Part shown: piece by piece, positions 63,579 to 64,000 of the stretch
Layout of the letters: every line of letters starts with the position of its first letter
Numbering within the stretch: the first letter of the stretch is position 1
Assembly: GCF_000426605.1 (NCBI RefSeq)
Contig: NZ_AUFR01000009.1
Span: forward strand, 1 to 64,000
Length of the DNA stretch: 64,000 nucleotides
Source of the DNA: Propionibacterium acidifaciens DSM 21887
Lineage (GTDB): Bacteria > Actinomycetota > Actinomycetes > Propionibacteriales > Propionibacteriaceae
Reading direction: 5' to 3'
The notes under the pieces: model-generated
The model's database searches: none
What the model saw: the letters and a program-made list of their open reading frames with translations, nothing else
What the model was told of the DNA's origin: nothing
Position numbers and translations under genes: made by a program

Positions 63579-64000
63579 GGCCCCTCCCGGTCGCCGCGCG
63601 CCCGTGCCGCGGTGGTCAGCACCGAGCCTAGTGGAGGGAGGTGCCGGGGCGGGTGGCGACCTCGGACGGAGGCACGGCCCCGGATCACTGGCACGAATCC
63701 GTCGTGCCCGCCGTGATGCCAATGGCCTCTCCCGGTTGGACCATCGGCCACCGCTGGATCCGCGCGGCCGTCTGGCCGGTATGTTCTCTCCGCCCATCAC
63801 CTTGTCGGTGGCCACGGGGACGGTCCAGCGATCGAAGTGCCACCTGCGCGAGACCGCCAAGGACGAATGATCACCGATCGGGGTCGGACGGACCGCCGGA
63901 GACACTCGTTCCTCATGCCCAAGAACGGCCCAACGACAGAAAGGAATCTGGTCAGCTCCCCGGTGAACGAGTCTCGACGGATCCTGTGGAGACGGCCGGC
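63579..64000. other. Upstream region of glnE; possible start of a plus-strand gene at the edge
   Basis: It contains a small hairpin (GGCACGA-ATCCG-TCGTGCC near 63690-63710). A plus-strand frame from ATG 63868 is open to the window end (about 44 residues, no recognisable domain) and may be the beginning of a gene. No confident CDS is seen. Confidence 0.4.

Noticed and set aside
60612-63905. A 1097-residue start for glnE
   Set aside because: The extra 109 residues are Arg/Pro-rich without homology; ATG 63578 is preceded by GGGAGGGG and gives the usual family length.

Overview
The window is a 64 kb piece of a high-GC chromosome. Its housekeeping genes (glnA, glnE, a group-2 sigma-70 factor, a DprE2-like short-chain reductase) and its DtxR/IdeR-type iron boxes fit an actinobacterium (Actinomycetota). 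The family cannot be fixed from the sequence alone; an Actinomyces- or Propionibacteriales-like host is my tentative guess. No rRNA or tRNA genes were seen.

Layout. (1) 1-19550: a minus-strand nonribosomal siderophore operon reading from an iron box at 19532-19550. It encodes a saccharopine-dehydrogenase-like oxidoreductase, a thiazolinyl imide reductase, a PchF-like NRPS (TubC-Cy-A-MT-PCP-TE), a VOC protein, an aryl-AMP ligase, a 2591-residue PchE-like NRPS (ArCP-Cy-A-[MT-like]-PCP-Cy-A-PCP) and a type II thioesterase. It ends in a wrecked ECF-S/ABC pseudogene cut by an IS5-family element. (2) 19690-21000: a graveyard of insertion-sequence remnants (IS1634-, IS3- and IS5-like). (3) 21153-24970: a second iron-box operon with a DrrAB-like ABC exporter and an isochorismate synthase. 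(4) 25045-25319: a frameshifted small open frame of unknown origin. (5) 25487-29167: a third iron-box operon with two YbtP/YbtQ- or IrtAB-like half-transporters. (6) 29220-32295: a sigma factor with a long basic tail and an overlapping DEAD/DEAH helicase. (7) 32715-50311: a complete type 1 BREX defence island (brxA, brxB, brxC, pglX, pglZ, brxL) carrying a nested SIR2-HerA pair and two shrunken accessory genes between pglX and pglZ. (8) 50312-50708: a gene-free gap with a CRISPR-like repeat pair and a long inverted repeat. (9) 50709-56209: an alpha-galactosidase plus sugar ABC uptake operon. (10) 56408-63578: glnA, an HTH protein, a lipoprotein, a TetR regulator, an SDR and glnE.

How the parts work together. 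All three A domains carry a cysteine-type specificity code and all three condensation domains are cyclisation (Cy) domains. The assembly line should therefore build an aryl-capped chain of three cysteine-derived rings, one reduced and probably N-methylated. The DrrAB-like pump would export it and the IrtAB-like pair would import the iron complex, all under an IdeR/DtxR-type repressor. The route from isochorismate to the aryl starter, and the phosphopantetheinyl transferase, are not in the window.

The BREX island is one tightly coupled minus-strand run with mostly overlapping stop/start codons. The SIR2-HerA pair sits inside it and is visibly lower in GC. Two 78-79 bp non-autonomous elements with IS5-like ends and 3-bp target duplications lie just beyond brxL and inside herA. 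The one in herA adds 27 codons without breaking the frame.
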